Source of the DNA: Nakamurella sp. PAMC28650
GTDB lineage: Bacteria > Actinomycetota > Actinomycetes > Mycobacteriales > Nakamurellaceae
DNA length: 64,000 bases
NCBI RefSeq assembly: GCF_014303395.1
Contig: NZ_CP060298.1
Span: forward strand, 4,855,001-4,919,000
Direction: 5' to 3'
Positions 15,977 to 27,758 of the stretch are shown here, one piece after another; within the stretch, counting starts at the first letter, position 1, and each line of letters begins with the position of its first letter. Made by a program: the position numbers and the translations under genes. Under the pieces are notes generated by a model, which saw nothing but the letters and a program-made list of their open reading frames with translations, ran no database searches and was not told where the DNA came from.

Positions 15977-16846
15977 ATGCAGACCTTCACCATCGTCCCG
16001 TCCGGCGCGTTCTCGCTGCGCGAATCAGTCGAGTTCGGGTTCGGTCAGCGTCACTCGGAACGCTTCGACGGGATGATGCGACTGGCGTTCTGCGAGGACG
16101 ACCTCCGGCACCAGGTGGGTGTGCTGGTGAGCCAGGACGAATCCGGAGTCCACGGTGAGATCCACGGCGGCAGTGGCAGCGTCGATGCGATCAGGGCCCA
16201 GGTTGCGCGGGTGCTCTCGCTGGATCAGGACGCGTCCGGGTTCGCCGCGGTGGGTCGGCGCGACCCCGTGATCGGAGCCCTCCAGGCGGCGGCCCCGGGT
16301 CTGCTGCCGCCGCTGTTCTACTCCCCGTACGAGGCAGCGATCTGGTCCGTCCTGAGCGCTCGACGACCGGCCGCGCAGATGATGGACCTCCGGCGCCGGT
16401 TGTCCGAAGCGCACGGGGCGGTGTTCGAGCTGGCCGGCCGGTCTCTGGCGGCGATGCCCACCCCGGAGCAGATGCTGGCCGTGCAGGAGTTCGCAGGCCT
16501 GACGACAGACAAGCTCGACCGCATGCACGGGGTTGCTCGGGCCGCGGTCGACGGACTGCTCGACGTCGAGCGACTGCAAGCCCTCGGACCCGACGATGCG
16601 GCTCGCGAACTCCAGACCATCAAGGGCATCGGACCCTTCTACTCGTCGCTGAACACCATCAGGGCGACCGGATTCACCGATGTCCTCCCGGCCGACGAAC
16701 CGAAGGCCCTGGATCTGGTCACCCAGCTCTATCACCTCGGAAAGCCCTGCACGCCGGCCGAGTTCCAGAGGATTGCCGAGACGTGGCGTCCCTATCGCAC
16801 CTGGGCGACCGTCCTCGTGCGCGCTGCAGGTCAACGCATCCTCTGA
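15977..16846 (+). CDS. DNA-3-methyladenine glycosylase II-like (AlkA/HhH-GPD family)
   Basis: This 289-residue protein begins at ATG 15977. The helix-hairpin-helix is LQTIKGIGPFYSSLNTIRAT, followed by the catalytic-Asp region DVLPADEPKALDL, as in AlkA-type base-excision glycosylases. The N-terminal AlkA-like beta domain (MQTFTIVPSGAFSLRESVEF) is present. It would remove alkylated bases from DNA, leaving an abasic site. Candidates for the catalytic Asp are the two acidic residues in PADEP. It is separated from lon by a hairpin and is likely a single-gene unit. Confidence 0.85.
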   Translation: MQTFTIVPSGAFSLRESVEFGFGQRHSERFDGMMRLAFCEDDLRHQVGVLVSQDESGVHGEIHGGSGSVDAIRAQVARVLSLDQDASGFAAVGRRDPVIGALQAAAPGLLPPLFYSPYEAAIWSVLSARRPAAQMMDLRRRLSEAHGAVFELAGRSLAAMPTPEQMLAVQEFAGLTTDKLDRMHGVARAAVDGLLDVERLQALGPDDAARELQTIKGIGPFYSSLNTIRATGFTDVLPADEPKALDLVTQLYHLGKPCTPAEFQRIAETWRPYRTWATVLVRAAGQRIL

Positions 16847-17004
16847 CCTGGGTTGCCCTGCACAGGTGCCGTGGGCAGAGGCGGTCGACGCCGACGGGGT
16901 CGACGTCGACCTGGTCCATGCACAACGGCGCTTCGGCACACCCCTGACAAGCCGCGCTTGACGCGTCCCACTCCTGCCAAGGACAGTGTCGGACGTAGCA
17001 CCAC

Positions 17005-17190
17005 ACGCCACAGGAATCAGGAACCCGGCGCACTTCCGGGGCGGCCTGAGCCACTGTGACCGGGGGAGCGCTGCACCACCGGGCCGCCGGCACCGCCGAC
17101 GGCTCAGGCCACGGCATCCACATCGCCGGAAGGCCGGTGCGGTGCGTCGATCCGGGAGCCAGGACACTGAACCTGTGGCGACACGTCGAT
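17005..17190 (+). ncRNA. Cobalamin (AdoCbl) riboswitch upstream of cobN
   Basis: The 376-base gap before cobN carries the conserved core of a B12 riboswitch: GGAACCCGGCG, TCCGGGGCGGCC and the B12 box GAGCCACTGTGAC (17048-17060). About 100 bases later comes the GGGAGCCAGGACACTG segment (17154-17169), the expected partner region. Spacing and order match the family, and the boundaries are approximate. Bound cobalamin should reduce cobN expression, most likely at translation because the structure ends about 33 bases before the start codon. Confidence 0.85.
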
Positions 17191-17222
17191 CACCGGTCCC
17201 AGGCCCGGTGCGAAGGAGCGCA

Positions 17223-20200
17223 ATGACGGTAGTCGCAGGCCCGACCGATACCTCGAGCACTCCCGGGAGCGGGCGCGGGATCGGGTCCCGGATCGCTCTG
17301 CTGTCCACGTCGGACACCGATCTCCTGTCCGGACGTGCCTCGCAGGCCCACTTCGCGCTGGCGAACCCCTCCAAGATGGACGTCACCGGCGCCCTTCCGG
17401 GCATCATCGACGACGCCGACGTCATCATCGTGCGCATTCTCGGGACGGCGCGGTCGTGGCAGACCGGCCTCGACATGGTGCTCGCCAGCGGTGTCCCGCT
17501 GATCGTGCTCGGCGGTGAGCAGACACCGGACGCGGAACTCATGCGCCTGTCCAGTGTGCCGATCGGCGTGGCGGCGCAGGCACATCGCTACCTCGCCGAG
17601 GGTGGGCCGGCGAACCTCGCTCAGCTCCATGCGTTCGTCAGCGACACGGTCCTGCTGACCGGTGAGGGCTTCGAAGCGCCGGTTGTCCTTCCCACCTGGG
17701 GTGCACTGCCCCGGCCGGATCTCACCGCACTGCCCACCGTCCGGCCGAAGGTCGGCGTGCTGTTCTACCGGGCCCACCAGGCATCCGGCAACACCGCCTT
17801 CGTGCACTCCCTGGCCGATGCGATCGACGCGGGTGGTGGAGCGGGCACGCCCATCTTCTGCTCGAGCCTTCGCGGTGCCTCACCGGAACTACTGGCCGAG
17901 CTGGGCACGTTCGATGCCCTCGTCGTCACCGTGCTGGCCGCCGGTGGCACCAAACCGGCCACGGCCACGGCCGGTGGGGATGACGAGAACTGGGATGTTG
18001 CAGCGCTTGCCGCTTTGGACATCCCGATCCTGCAGGGGCTCTGCCTGACGTGGAGCCGGGCCGCCTGGGCAAATTCGAACGAAGGGCTGACGCCGCTGGA
18101 CGTGGCCACCCAGGTCGCCGTTCCCGAATTCGACGGCCGGATCATCACGGTCCCCTTCTCGTTCAAGGAGACCGACTCCGACGGACTTCCGTTCTACGTC
18201 GCCGACGACGAGAGATGCTCCAGGGTCGCGGGGATCGCGCTGGCGCATGCCCGCCTGCGACACACGGCCCCGGCCGATCGAAAGATCGCGTTGCTGCTGT
18301 CCGCCTACCCGACGAAGCACGCGCGCATCGGCAACGCGGTCGGACTGGACACCCCCGTCTCGGCCATCCGCCTCCTCCGGGCGATGCGTGACGCCGGCTA
18401 CGACGTCGGACCGGCGGACGGTCCTGGATCTCTGCCCGGACTGGGACCCCTGGAGCCGGTCGAGGGTGAGGACCCGGACACCACCGCCGGCAACGCGCTG
18501 ATCCACGCGCTGATCGCCGCCGGTGGCATGGACGAGGAATGGCTGACCAGCGAACAACTCTCGGGGTCACCCGTGCGCATCCCGGCGGCGGACTACCGGC
18601 CGTGGCTGGCGCGGATGCCATCCGAGCTGACCGAGCGGATGGTGACGACCTGGGGCGCGGCACCCGGTGACCTGTTCGTCGACCGCTCCTCGGATCCGGA
18701 CGGCGAGATCGTGCTGGCCACCCTGCAGGCGGGCAACGTCGTGGTGATGATCCAGCCGCCCCGCGGTTTCGGCGAAAATCCGATCGCCATCTACCACGAC
18801 CCGGACATGGCGCCCTCGCATCACTATCTGGCGGCATATCGCTGGCTGGAGAACAGCTTCGGCGCCCATGCGGTGGTGCATCTGGGCAAGCACGGCAATC
18901 TCGAGTGGCTGCCCGGCAAGAACGTCGGCATGTCGGCCGGCTGCGGCACGGACGCGGCGCTCGGGAACATGCCACTGATCTACCCGTTCCTGATCAACGA
19001 TCCCGGAGAGGGCACGCAGGCGAAGCGGCGGGCGCACGCCACCATCGTGGATCACCTGGTCCCGCCGATGGCCAGAGCCGAGTCCTACGGCGACATCGCC
19101 CAGCTGGAACAGCTGCTCGATGAACACGCGAACATCGCCGCGATGGACCCGGCCAAGCTTCCGGCGGTGCGGGCGCAGATCTGGACGCTGATCCAGGCTG
19201 CGAAGATGGATCACGACCTCGGTCTGGCGAACCGCCCCCAGGACACCGAGTTCGACGACTTCATCCTGCACGTCGACGGCTGGCTGTGCGAGATCAAGGA
19301 CATGCAGATCCGTGACGGACTGCACGTTCTCGGGCAGGCGCCGGTCGGCGAGGCCAGGGTGAACCTGGTGCTGGCCATGTTGCGGGCCTCGCAGGTCTGG
19401 GGTGGCGTGACCAACGCCCTGCCCGGGCTGCGGGCCGCCCTCGGCCTCAAGGACGGCGCGGAACTGGCCGCCGTTGACGCGGTCGAAGCCCGGGCCAGAC
19501 TGCTGGTGCTGGCCGCCGAAGCGGCCCGATGGGATCCGGCGCGGATGCCTTCGGTGGTCGAGGACGTCATGCCCGACTCGGATCCCTCGGTCCTGGCCGT
19601 CCTGCAGTTCGCCGCGGACGAGGTGATTCCCCGGCTGGCCGGGACCACCGCCGAGCTGACCTCGATCCTGCATGCCCTGGACGGCGGTTTCGTCGCAGCC
19701 GGCCCCTCGGGCTCGCCGCTGCGCGGACTGATCAACGTCCTACCGACCGGCCGCAACTTCTACTCGGTCGACCCGAAGGCGATCCCGTCGAAGCTCGCCT
19801 ACGACACCGGGGTCGCCATGGCGACCTCGCTGGTCGACCGCTACCTCGCCGACCACGGCGAATACCCGAAGTCGGTCGGGCTCTCCGTGTGGGGGACGTC
19901 CGCGATGCGCACGGCCGGCGACGACATCGGCGAAGCACTGGCCCTGATGGGTGTCTCGCCCGTCTGGGACCCCGCGTCACGACGTGTTTCCCACCTGCAG
20001 CTGCTCTCGCTGGAGGAGCTGGGACGACCCCGCGTGGATGTCACCATCCGCATCTCCGGGTTCTTCCGGGACGCGTTCCCGCATGTGGTCGTGATGCTGG
20101 ACGATGCCGTTCGGATGGTCTCGGCTCTCGACGAGCCGTCGGAGTCGAACTACGTCCGCGCGCACACCCAGGCCGATCTGGCCGATCACGGGGACGAGAG

Positions 20201-20942
20201 GCGCGCCACCACCAGGATCTTCGGGTCGATGCCCGGCTCGTACGGAGCCGGCCTGCTGCCGTTGATCGAATCCGGCAACTGGCGCGACGACGGCGATCTG
20301 GCCGAGGTCTACACGGCGTGGGGCGGCTTCGCCTACGGCCGCGACCTCGACGGGCGGCCGGCCCGCGAGGACATGGAGGCCAACTATCGGCGAATAGTGG
20401 TCGCAGCGAAGAACACCGACACACGCGAGCACGACATCGCCGACTCCGACGACTATTTCCAGTACCAGGGCGGGATGGTCGCCACCGTCAAGGCTCTGAC
20501 CGGCATGGCTCCGGTGGCCTACATCGGCGACTCGACGTCGCCGGAGGCCGTGAAGACGAGATCGCTGACGGAGGAGACGGCCCGGGTCTTCCGCGCCAGA
20601 GTGGTGAACCCCCGATGGATCTCGGCGATGCGCCGGCACGGTTACAAGGGTGCCTTCGAGCTCGCGGCCACGGTCGACTACCTGTTCGGATACGACGCCA
20701 CCACTGGCGTGGTCACCGACTGGATGTACGAGACCCTCGCCGAGACCTACACTCTCGACCCCGAGAACCAGGCGTTCCTGCGTCACGCGAACCCCTGGGC
20801 GTTACGCGGCATCATCGAGCGCCTCAACGAAGCCGCCGACCGCGGGCTCTGGGCCGAACCGGACCCGGAGCTGCTCGAGCGGATGGCCCAGGTCTACCTC
20901 GACGTCGAAGGTGACCTGGAGGACGCCGGCACGTCGAGCTGA
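17223..20942 (+). CDS. cobN: Aerobic cobaltochelatase subunit CobN
   Basis: This 1239-residue protein starts at ATG 17223 behind GAAGGAG. It matches CobN/Mg-chelatase H-type proteins over its whole length: VIIVRILGTARSWQ near the N-terminus, VVHLGKHGNLEWLPGKNVG (about residue 551) and QYQGGMVATVKALTG near the C-terminus. It binds hydrogenobyrinic acid a,c-diamide and, with AAA+ CobS/CobT or ChlI/D-type partners, inserts Co2+ in the aerobic B12 pathway. The partner subunits are not in this window. The length is normal for the family, and expression is under the upstream cobalamin riboswitch. Confidence 0.96.
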   Translation: MTVVAGPTDTSSTPGSGRGIGSRIALLSTSDTDLLSGRASQAHFALANPSKMDVTGALPGIIDDADVIIVRILGTARSWQTGLDMVLASGVPLIVLGGEQTPDAELMRLSSVPIGVAAQAHRYLAEGGPANLAQLHAFVSDTVLLTGEGFEAPVVLPTWGALPRPDLTALPTVRPKVGVLFYRAHQASGNTAFVHSLADAIDAGGGAGTPIFCSSLRGASPELLAELGTFDALVVTVLAAGGTKPATATAGGDDENWDVAALAALDIPILQGLCLTWSRAAWANSNEGLTPLDVATQVAVPEFDGRIITVPFSFKETDSDGLPFYVADDERCSRVAGIALAHARLRHTAPADRKIALLLSAYPTKHARIGNAVGLDTPVSAIRLLRAMRDAGYDVGPADGPGSLPGLGPLEPVEGEDPDTTAGNALIHALIAAGGMDEEWLTSEQLSGSPVRIPAADYRPWLARMPSELTERMVTTWGAAPGDLFVDRSSDPDGEIVLATLQAGNVVVMIQPPRGFGENPIAIYHDPDMAPSHHYLAAYRWLENSFGAHAVVHLGKHGNLEWLPGKNVGMSAGCGTDAALGNMPLIYPFLINDPGEGTQAKRRAHATIVDHLVPPMARAESYGDIAQLEQLLDEHANIAAMDPAKLPAVRAQIWTLIQAAKMDHDLGLANRPQDTEFDDFILHVDGWLCEIKDMQIRDGLHVLGQAPVGEARVNLVLAMLRASQVWGGVTNALPGLRAALGLKDGAELAAVDAVEARARLLVLAAEAARWDPARMPSVVEDVMPDSDPSVLAVLQFAADEVIPRLAGTTAELTSILHALDGGFVAAGPSGSPLRGLINVLPTGRNFYSVDPKAIPSKLAYDTGVAMATSLVDRYLADHGEYPKSVGLSVWGTSAMRTAGDDIGEALALMGVSPVWDPASRRVSHLQLLSLEELGRPRVDVTIRISGFFRDAFPHVVVMLDDAVRMVSALDEPSESNYVRAHTQADLADHGDERRATTRIFGSMPGSYGAGLLPLIESGNWRDDGDLAEVYTAWGGFAYGRDLDGRPAREDMEANYRRIVVAAKNTDTREHDIADSDDYFQYQGGMVATVKALTGMAPVAYIGDSTSPEAVKTRSLTEETARVFRARVVNPRWISAMRRHGYKGAFELAATVDYLFGYDATTGVVTDWMYETLAETYTLDPENQAFLRHANPWALRGIIERLNEAADRGLWAEPDPELLERMAQVYLDVEGDLEDAGTSS

Positions 20943-21025
20943 TCGGGGTCGGGACGTGCCTCAGCTGGGCTGATGGTGCGCTGTTCCCGTTCGACGCAGG
21001 CCCGCATGACGCCCCGGCACCACCG

Positions 21026-21928
21026 TCACACGCGCAGCATCGCCGGCGCCTTGCGCACGAGGTGATCGCGCAGCTGAACGGCCGGCGGCGACAGCGGCCG
21101 GCCCGCCGACCACACCAGCGACAGCGTGCGCGAGGCGCCGGCGTCGGACAGGGCCAGTTGCCTGGTACCGGGAACCTCGTTGCCGGGCGGCAGAATCGCG
21201 ATTCCGAGGCCGGCGGCCACCAGTCCGGCGGCGGTCGTCATCTCCTGGCTCTCGAACGCATAGCGCAGTGGTACCCCGGACGCCCGCAGAAGTTGATCGG
21301 TGATCGTCCGCACGCCGTAGCCAGACGCCAGGGTGACGAAATCCTGGCCGGCCAACTCCGACAGCGCAACCGTGCGACGCCCGATCAGCCGGTGGCCGTC
21401 CGGCACCAGCAGGATGAGTGGCTGCTCGGCCAGCGGGTGGGCCTCCCACCGATGGTCGCTCGGCACCGGCGCGGCAAGCACCAGATCGACCGCGCCGGTG
21501 GGAATCCGCTGCAGCAGACCGTCGGCCGAGTCCTGCACCAGCCGCACCTTCACCCGCGCGTGCTGCCGGCGGAACCCACGGAGCAGCGCCGGAATCACCA
21601 GCGGTCCCAGACTGTGCAGGAAGCCGAGGATGACGGTGCCCGTATCCGGGTCGGCCTCGGCGCGCACCGCCCGTACACCGGCCAGCAACTCGTCCAGGGC
21701 GCGGCGGGCACTGTTCGCCAGCAGTTCGCCGTGGGGGGTGAGACGAATCCCCCGCCCCTCGCGCTGCAACAGCGGCGTGCCCAGTTCCTGCGACAGCCTG
21801 GCCAGCGAACGGGACAGGGTCGGCTGCGGAATACCCAGATGCTTTGCAGCCAGGGTGATCTGACCGTACTGCGCGACCGCAGCGAGTTGCTCGAGTCCTT
21901 CGGCCAGCCCAAACGTCTCATACGACAT
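21026..21928 (-). CDS. LysR family transcriptional regulator
   Basis: This 300-residue protein starts at ATG 21928. The N-terminal helix-turn-helix is EQLAAVAQYGQITLAAKHLG followed by IPQPTLSRSLARLSQELG. The C-terminal effector domain begins TGTVILGFLHSLGPLVIPALL and ends near residue 290. It is divergent from an MFS exporter, a common LysR/transporter pair in which the regulator activates the transporter when it binds a ligand. Dyads around its start (21917-21951) are the likely binding sites. An upstream in-frame ATG at about 21955 cannot be excluded. Confidence 0.92.
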   Translation of the reverse strand: MSYETFGLAEGLEQLAAVAQYGQITLAAKHLGIPQPTLSRSLARLSQELGTPLLQREGRGIRLTPHGELLANSARRALDELLAGVRAVRAEADPDTGTVILGFLHSLGPLVIPALLRGFRRQHARVKVRLVQDSADGLLQRIPTGAVDLVLAAPVPSDHRWEAHPLAEQPLILLVPDGHRLIGRRTVALSELAGQDFVTLASGYGVRTITDQLLRASGVPLRYAFESQEMTTAAGLVAAGLGIAILPPGNEVPGTRQLALSDAGASRTLSLVWSAGRPLSPPAVQLRDHLVRKAPAMLRV

Positions 21929-21951
21929 GGTATGAGTATATGACTCCTCAT
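21917..21951. promoter_or_regulatory. Overlapping dyads between lysR and MFS gene
   Basis: CTCATAC (21917-21923) pairs with GTATGAG (21930-21936), and ATGAG (21932-21936) pairs with CTCAT (21947-21951) across ten bases, the general shape of a LysR box. The first dyad covers the lysR start codon, which fits autorepression, and the second lies toward the MFS gene. Confidence 0.55.
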
Positions 21952-21991
21952 GCATTGGACGCATGGATCGGAGATACGTACCGTTGACGGG

Positions 21992-23218
21992 GTGAGTGCT
22001 GCGCAAGAAACCCTCGAGTCGTCGGAGATCGACGCCACCGGCTACGCAGACAAGCGTGAGGTCCGGAGACTCGAAGGCGCCATGCTGTGCGCCGGCGTCG
22101 CCGCCTTCGGTCTGCTGTACGTCACCCAGGCCGTGCTGCCGTCCGTCGGTGCTGCGTTCGGCGTCGGACCCACGGTGGCCAGCCTGACGGTATCGTTCGC
22201 CACCGGCGGCCTGGCCCTGGCCATCCTGCCGATGTCCAGTCTGGCCGAATCGTTCGGGCGAGCCAGGATGATGCGCGCCGGGATGCTGACGGCCCTCGTC
22301 CTGGCCGTTGGCTGCGCACTGAGCAGCCAACTCTGGGAGTTGCTGACCTGCCGCGCACTGATGGGCGTGGCCCTCGGAGCCGTGGTCGCCGTCGCGATGG
22401 GACACCTCGGTGACGAGATCCACCCTGCGAAGGTCAGTGCCGCGATGGGCCTCTACGTCGCCGGGAACAGCGTGGGTGGGGTCATCGGCCGACTCGTCCC
22501 CGGCATTGCCCTGGACTTCGGCTCCTGGCGATTCGCGCTGCTGGTGTTCACCGCCTTCGCCGGCGTGGCCATCATCGCCTTCGTCGTGCTGCTGCCGCCG
22601 CCCCGCCGATTCACCCCGATGCCGCCACGGGTCAGCGATCATCTGCGGGCCGCCCGAGAACTGCTGGCCGACAGCGGTACCCGCAAGCTGTGCGGCATTG
22701 CCTTCCTCCTGATGGGCGGATTCGTCGCCTGCTACAACTTTCTGACGTTCCGGCTGACCTCTGCGCCGATCAACCTGAGCGGAAGTGCCGCGTCCCGGCT
22801 CTTTCTCGCCTATCTGGCCGGCACGATCAGCTCGACGGTCGCCGGCTACTGCGCGGGTCGATTCGGTCGTCGGCGTGTACTGACCATCGGCATCGTGATG
22901 TCACTGGCGGGCCTTGCGCTCACCCTGCCGAACAATCTCTGGTCGATCACCGGCGGGCTGGTCATCTTCACCGCCGGGTTCTTCGCGGCCCATTCGACGG
23001 CGAGCGGTTGGATCTCGGCGAGGGCGACCGCCCATCGTGCCCAGGCCTCGGCCTTGTATCTCATGTCCTACTACCTCGGGTCCAGCGTCTTGGGCGCAAC
23101 CGTCGGGATCGCCTTCCTGGCCGGAGGATGGGGCGCAACCGTGGTGGCCGTCGCGGCCCTGGCCGGTGTCGCCCTGACACTGGCCCTGAGCCTGGACGAG
23201 GGCATCAGGAACCCCTGA
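21992..23218 (+). CDS. MFS transporter, YnfM/arabinose-efflux-like
   Basis: About 408 residues from GTG 21992 (ATG 21950 is the upstream alternative but lacks a ribosome site). Twelve transmembrane segments are expected. The first is AMLCAGVAAFGLLYVTQAVL, typical of the YnfM-like drug/sugar efflux group. The MFS loop motif is SLAESFGRARMM (loop 2-3) and the second-half version is AGRFGRRRVLTIG. It is probably a proton-driven exporter. The substrate is unknown but is presumably the ligand sensed by the divergent LysR protein. Confidence 0.9.
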   Translation: MSAAQETLESSEIDATGYADKREVRRLEGAMLCAGVAAFGLLYVTQAVLPSVGAAFGVGPTVASLTVSFATGGLALAILPMSSLAESFGRARMMRAGMLTALVLAVGCALSSQLWELLTCRALMGVALGAVVAVAMGHLGDEIHPAKVSAAMGLYVAGNSVGGVIGRLVPGIALDFGSWRFALLVFTAFAGVAIIAFVVLLPPPRRFTPMPPRVSDHLRAARELLADSGTRKLCGIAFLLMGGFVACYNFLTFRLTSAPINLSGSAASRLFLAYLAGTISSTVAGYCAGRFGRRRVLTIGIVMSLAGLALTLPNNLWSITGGLVIFTAGFFAAHSTASGWISARATAHRAQASALYLMSYYLGSSVLGATVGIAFLAGGWGATVVAVAALAGVALTLALSLDEGIRNP

Positions 23219-23265
23219 AATTCACTGCGGTGACTCCAGCCGAGCACTGCCGACCGGGGCGTCCC

Positions 23266-24732
23266 TCAGCTGCTGGCCGCTCCCGCACCGACCATCTCCA
23301 ACAGGGCCGCGGTATCGAGGTGATCGGCGATCGAGTCGGCCAGTACGTTGATCATCGATTCACGACGATCGGCGAAACTCTCTGCACGCATGAGCTTGTC
23401 GCGATCCAGGTCGACCCCGGCCACCTCGGCCGCCCGTAGTAGGAAGGCTCGCCGGAAGGCATCGTTCTCGAAGGCGCCGTGCCAGGTCGTCCCCCAGACG
23501 CTGCCCTCACGACAGCCATCCAGAAACGGCTCGGCGGCATCGCCGGTCGCAGAATCGATGGTCGCGACCCCGTGGTGGATCTCGTAGCCGCGCACCGGGT
23601 ACCCGCACCAGGCGCCCTCCGTCAGGCCGAGATGCTTGTCCACTGCGAAGACGACGTCGGTGGGCAGCAGACGCAGACCATCGACCCGGCCGACCTGCGA
23701 CTCCACGTCGTCCCGGATGGTCCGGGCCAGCATCTGATAACCGCCACAAATACCCAGGACGGTGCGTCCGGCCGCCGCGGCAACCTGCACCTCGGCCGCA
23801 AGTCCGGTCCGGCGCAACCACTCCAGGTCCGGCACCGTCGATCGGGAGCCAGGGAGGACGATCACGTCGGAGGACCGCAGGACGGCGGGATCGGTGGTCA
23901 TCGTGACACTGACGCCGGGCTCGCACGCCAGCGCGTCGAGATCGGTGGCGTTGGAAAGGCGGGGGAAGCGTACGGCCGCCACCTTCAACGGTCGGATCGG
24001 TTGATCCTCGAACTGGCCCGCCCACCGGCCGACCAACAGCGTGTCCTCGCCGTCGAGCCAGACGCCGGAAAGCCACGGCAGCACACCGAGGAACGGCACC
24101 CCCGTGAGATCGGTGAGCTGGTCCAGGCCGGGTCTCAGCAGGGTCTCGTCACCACGAAATTTGTTGATGACGAAGGCCCTGACCAAGGCGCGGTCGGCCT
24201 CGTCGAGGAGTCCGACCGTACCGAACAGCGAGGCGAACACTCCCCCGCGGTCGATGTCGCCGACCACCAGCACCGGTAGGCCGAATCGACGGGCCAAGCC
24301 CATGTTGACGTAGTCGCCGGTTCGCAGATTGATCTCGGCGGGCGAGCCCGCGCCCTCGCACACGATGACATCGTACTTCTCGGCCAGCTCCTCGTAGGCT
24401 GCGAAGGCGGCCAGTGCCAGGTGCTTTCGCCCGGTCGCGAACTCGCCGGATTCCAGCACCCCGTCCGGTTTCCCACGCACGATGACGTGCGAGCGTCGGT
24501 CGGATCCCGGCTTGAGCAGCACGGGGTTCATCGCAGATTCGGGCTCGGCACGGGCAGCCTGCGCCTGCAGGTACTGGGCACGTCCGATCTCCGACCCGTC
24601 CCGGCAGACCATCGAGTTGTTGGACATGTTCTGCGCCTTGAACGGGGCGACCTTCAGCCCCTGGCAAGCCAGGTAACGGCAGATCCCCGTGGTGACAAGG
24701 GACTTCCCGGCATCGGACGAGGTGCCGGCCAC
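23266..24732 (-). CDS. cobQ: Cobyric acid synthase CobQ
   Basis: About 488 residues. The P-loop-like N-terminus VAGTSSDAGKSLVTTGICR, then FKAQNMSNNSMVC, and the class I glutamine amidotransferase half with catalytic Cys in VLGICGGYQML and the His in GYEIHHG are all present. It amidates four carboxylates of adenosylcobyrinic acid diamide using Gln and ATP. The only standard start is GTG 24732, which leaves no residues before VAGT. Family members usually have a few more, and an in-frame CTG at 24753 overlapping the ligA stop (CTGA) would supply them. It follows ligA with no real gap, so co-transcription is likely. Confidence 0.95.
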   Translation of the reverse strand: MAGTSSDAGKSLVTTGICRYLACQGLKVAPFKAQNMSNNSMVCRDGSEIGRAQYLQAQAARAEPESAMNPVLLKPGSDRRSHVIVRGKPDGVLESGEFATGRKHLALAAFAAYEELAEKYDVIVCEGAGSPAEINLRTGDYVNMGLARRFGLPVLVVGDIDRGGVFASLFGTVGLLDEADRALVRAFVINKFRGDETLLRPGLDQLTDLTGVPFLGVLPWLSGVWLDGEDTLLVGRWAGQFEDQPIRPLKVAAVRFPRLSNATDLDALACEPGVSVTMTTDPAVLRSSDVIVLPGSRSTVPDLEWLRRTGLAAEVQVAAAAGRTVLGICGGYQMLARTIRDDVESQVGRVDGLRLLPTDVVFAVDKHLGLTEGAWCGYPVRGYEIHHGVATIDSATGDAAEPFLDGCREGSVWGTTWHGAFENDAFRRAFLLRAAEVAGVDLDRDKLMRAESFADRRESMINVLADSIADHLDTAALLEMVGAGAASS

Positions 24733-24749
24733 CAGGATCCCGCGCGCGG

Positions 24750-27059
<2,310 letters not shown>

Positions 27060-27141
27060 CTATCCAGCCGCACCGACAGCGGCAGCAGCGCGCGGCGCCG
27101 GGTCGCCATCGGGGAAGCGGGACGTCTGGCAAGCTGGCGTA

Positions 27142-27531
27142 GTGCGATTCGACCCACGGGACCTGCCCGATTCCGCTCTGACATTCATGACCGAGCGGCA
27201 TCTCGCGTCTCTGACCACCTCCCGGCCCGACGGCAGCGCCCACGTGGTTCCGGTCGGGTTCACCTTCGATCCGGCCGGTGTCGCCAGAGTCATCACCAAT
27301 GACGGATCGGTCAAGGTGCGCAACGCTTCACGCTCCGGCGCGCGGGGCGCAATCTGCCAGATCGACGGCCGGTTCTGGCTGACCCTCGAAGGCGCACTTC
27401 GAGTGGCCCGCGAACCCGATGACGTCGCCGACGCGGTGCAGCGATACGCCCTGCGCTACCGCGAGCCGCGGATCAATCCGACCAGAGTGGTCCTGTTGAT
27501 GACCGTCGACCGGATCATGGGGAACGTCTGA
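27142..27531 (+). CDS. Pyridoxamine 5'-phosphate oxidase-family (PPOX, probable F420-binding) protein
   Basis: A 129-residue protein from GTG 27142 (a later ATG 27187 is possible). The split-barrel signature is clear: RHLASLTTSRPDGSAHVVPV, then GFTFD and VKVRNASRSGARGAICQIDG, ending in RINPTRVVLLMTVDRIMG. In actinobacteria such single-domain proteins often use F420, and the TRVVLLMTVDRIMGN tail matches the group typically named PPOX class F420-dependent. The substrate is unknown. It is oriented away from ligA and convergent with the MetE-like gene. Confidence 0.82.
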   Translation: MRFDPRDLPDSALTFMTERHLASLTTSRPDGSAHVVPVGFTFDPAGVARVITNDGSVKVRNASRSGARGAICQIDGRFWLTLEGALRVAREPDDVADAVQRYALRYREPRINPTRVVLLMTVDRIMGNV

Positions 27532-27758
27532 CTGCAGTGCAGACCCGGTGCGGGACCTTTTGCAGGATCGCCGGGCTTTCGGCATGGATCAACTTGGCAT
27601 GCATGGGTGAACTTGGCGAATTTGGGACTGGAGTGACAGGAGTCATCACTTTCGTCCATGCCTGGCGGGGCCCTCCACGAAGTGCGGATTGATCCACGCG
27701 GGACGGGAGCCACGCAGGAAGTCGAGCCACGCAGGAAGTTGGCCACGCGGGACGGGGG
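27532..27758. other. Convergent intergenic region with short direct repeats
   Basis: No gene is seen. It contains two near-copies of CATGGATCAACTTGGC, a weak hairpin starting at the PPOX stop (GTCTG/CAGAC), and a tandem GAGCCACGCAGGAAGT pair at about 27709-27741. These could form bidirectional terminators. Confidence 0.45.

Noticed and set aside
21950-23218. ATG 21950 as the MFS gene start
   Set aside because: No ribosome site and it would overlap the regulator's dyads; GTG 21992 is a better, though still uncertain, choice.
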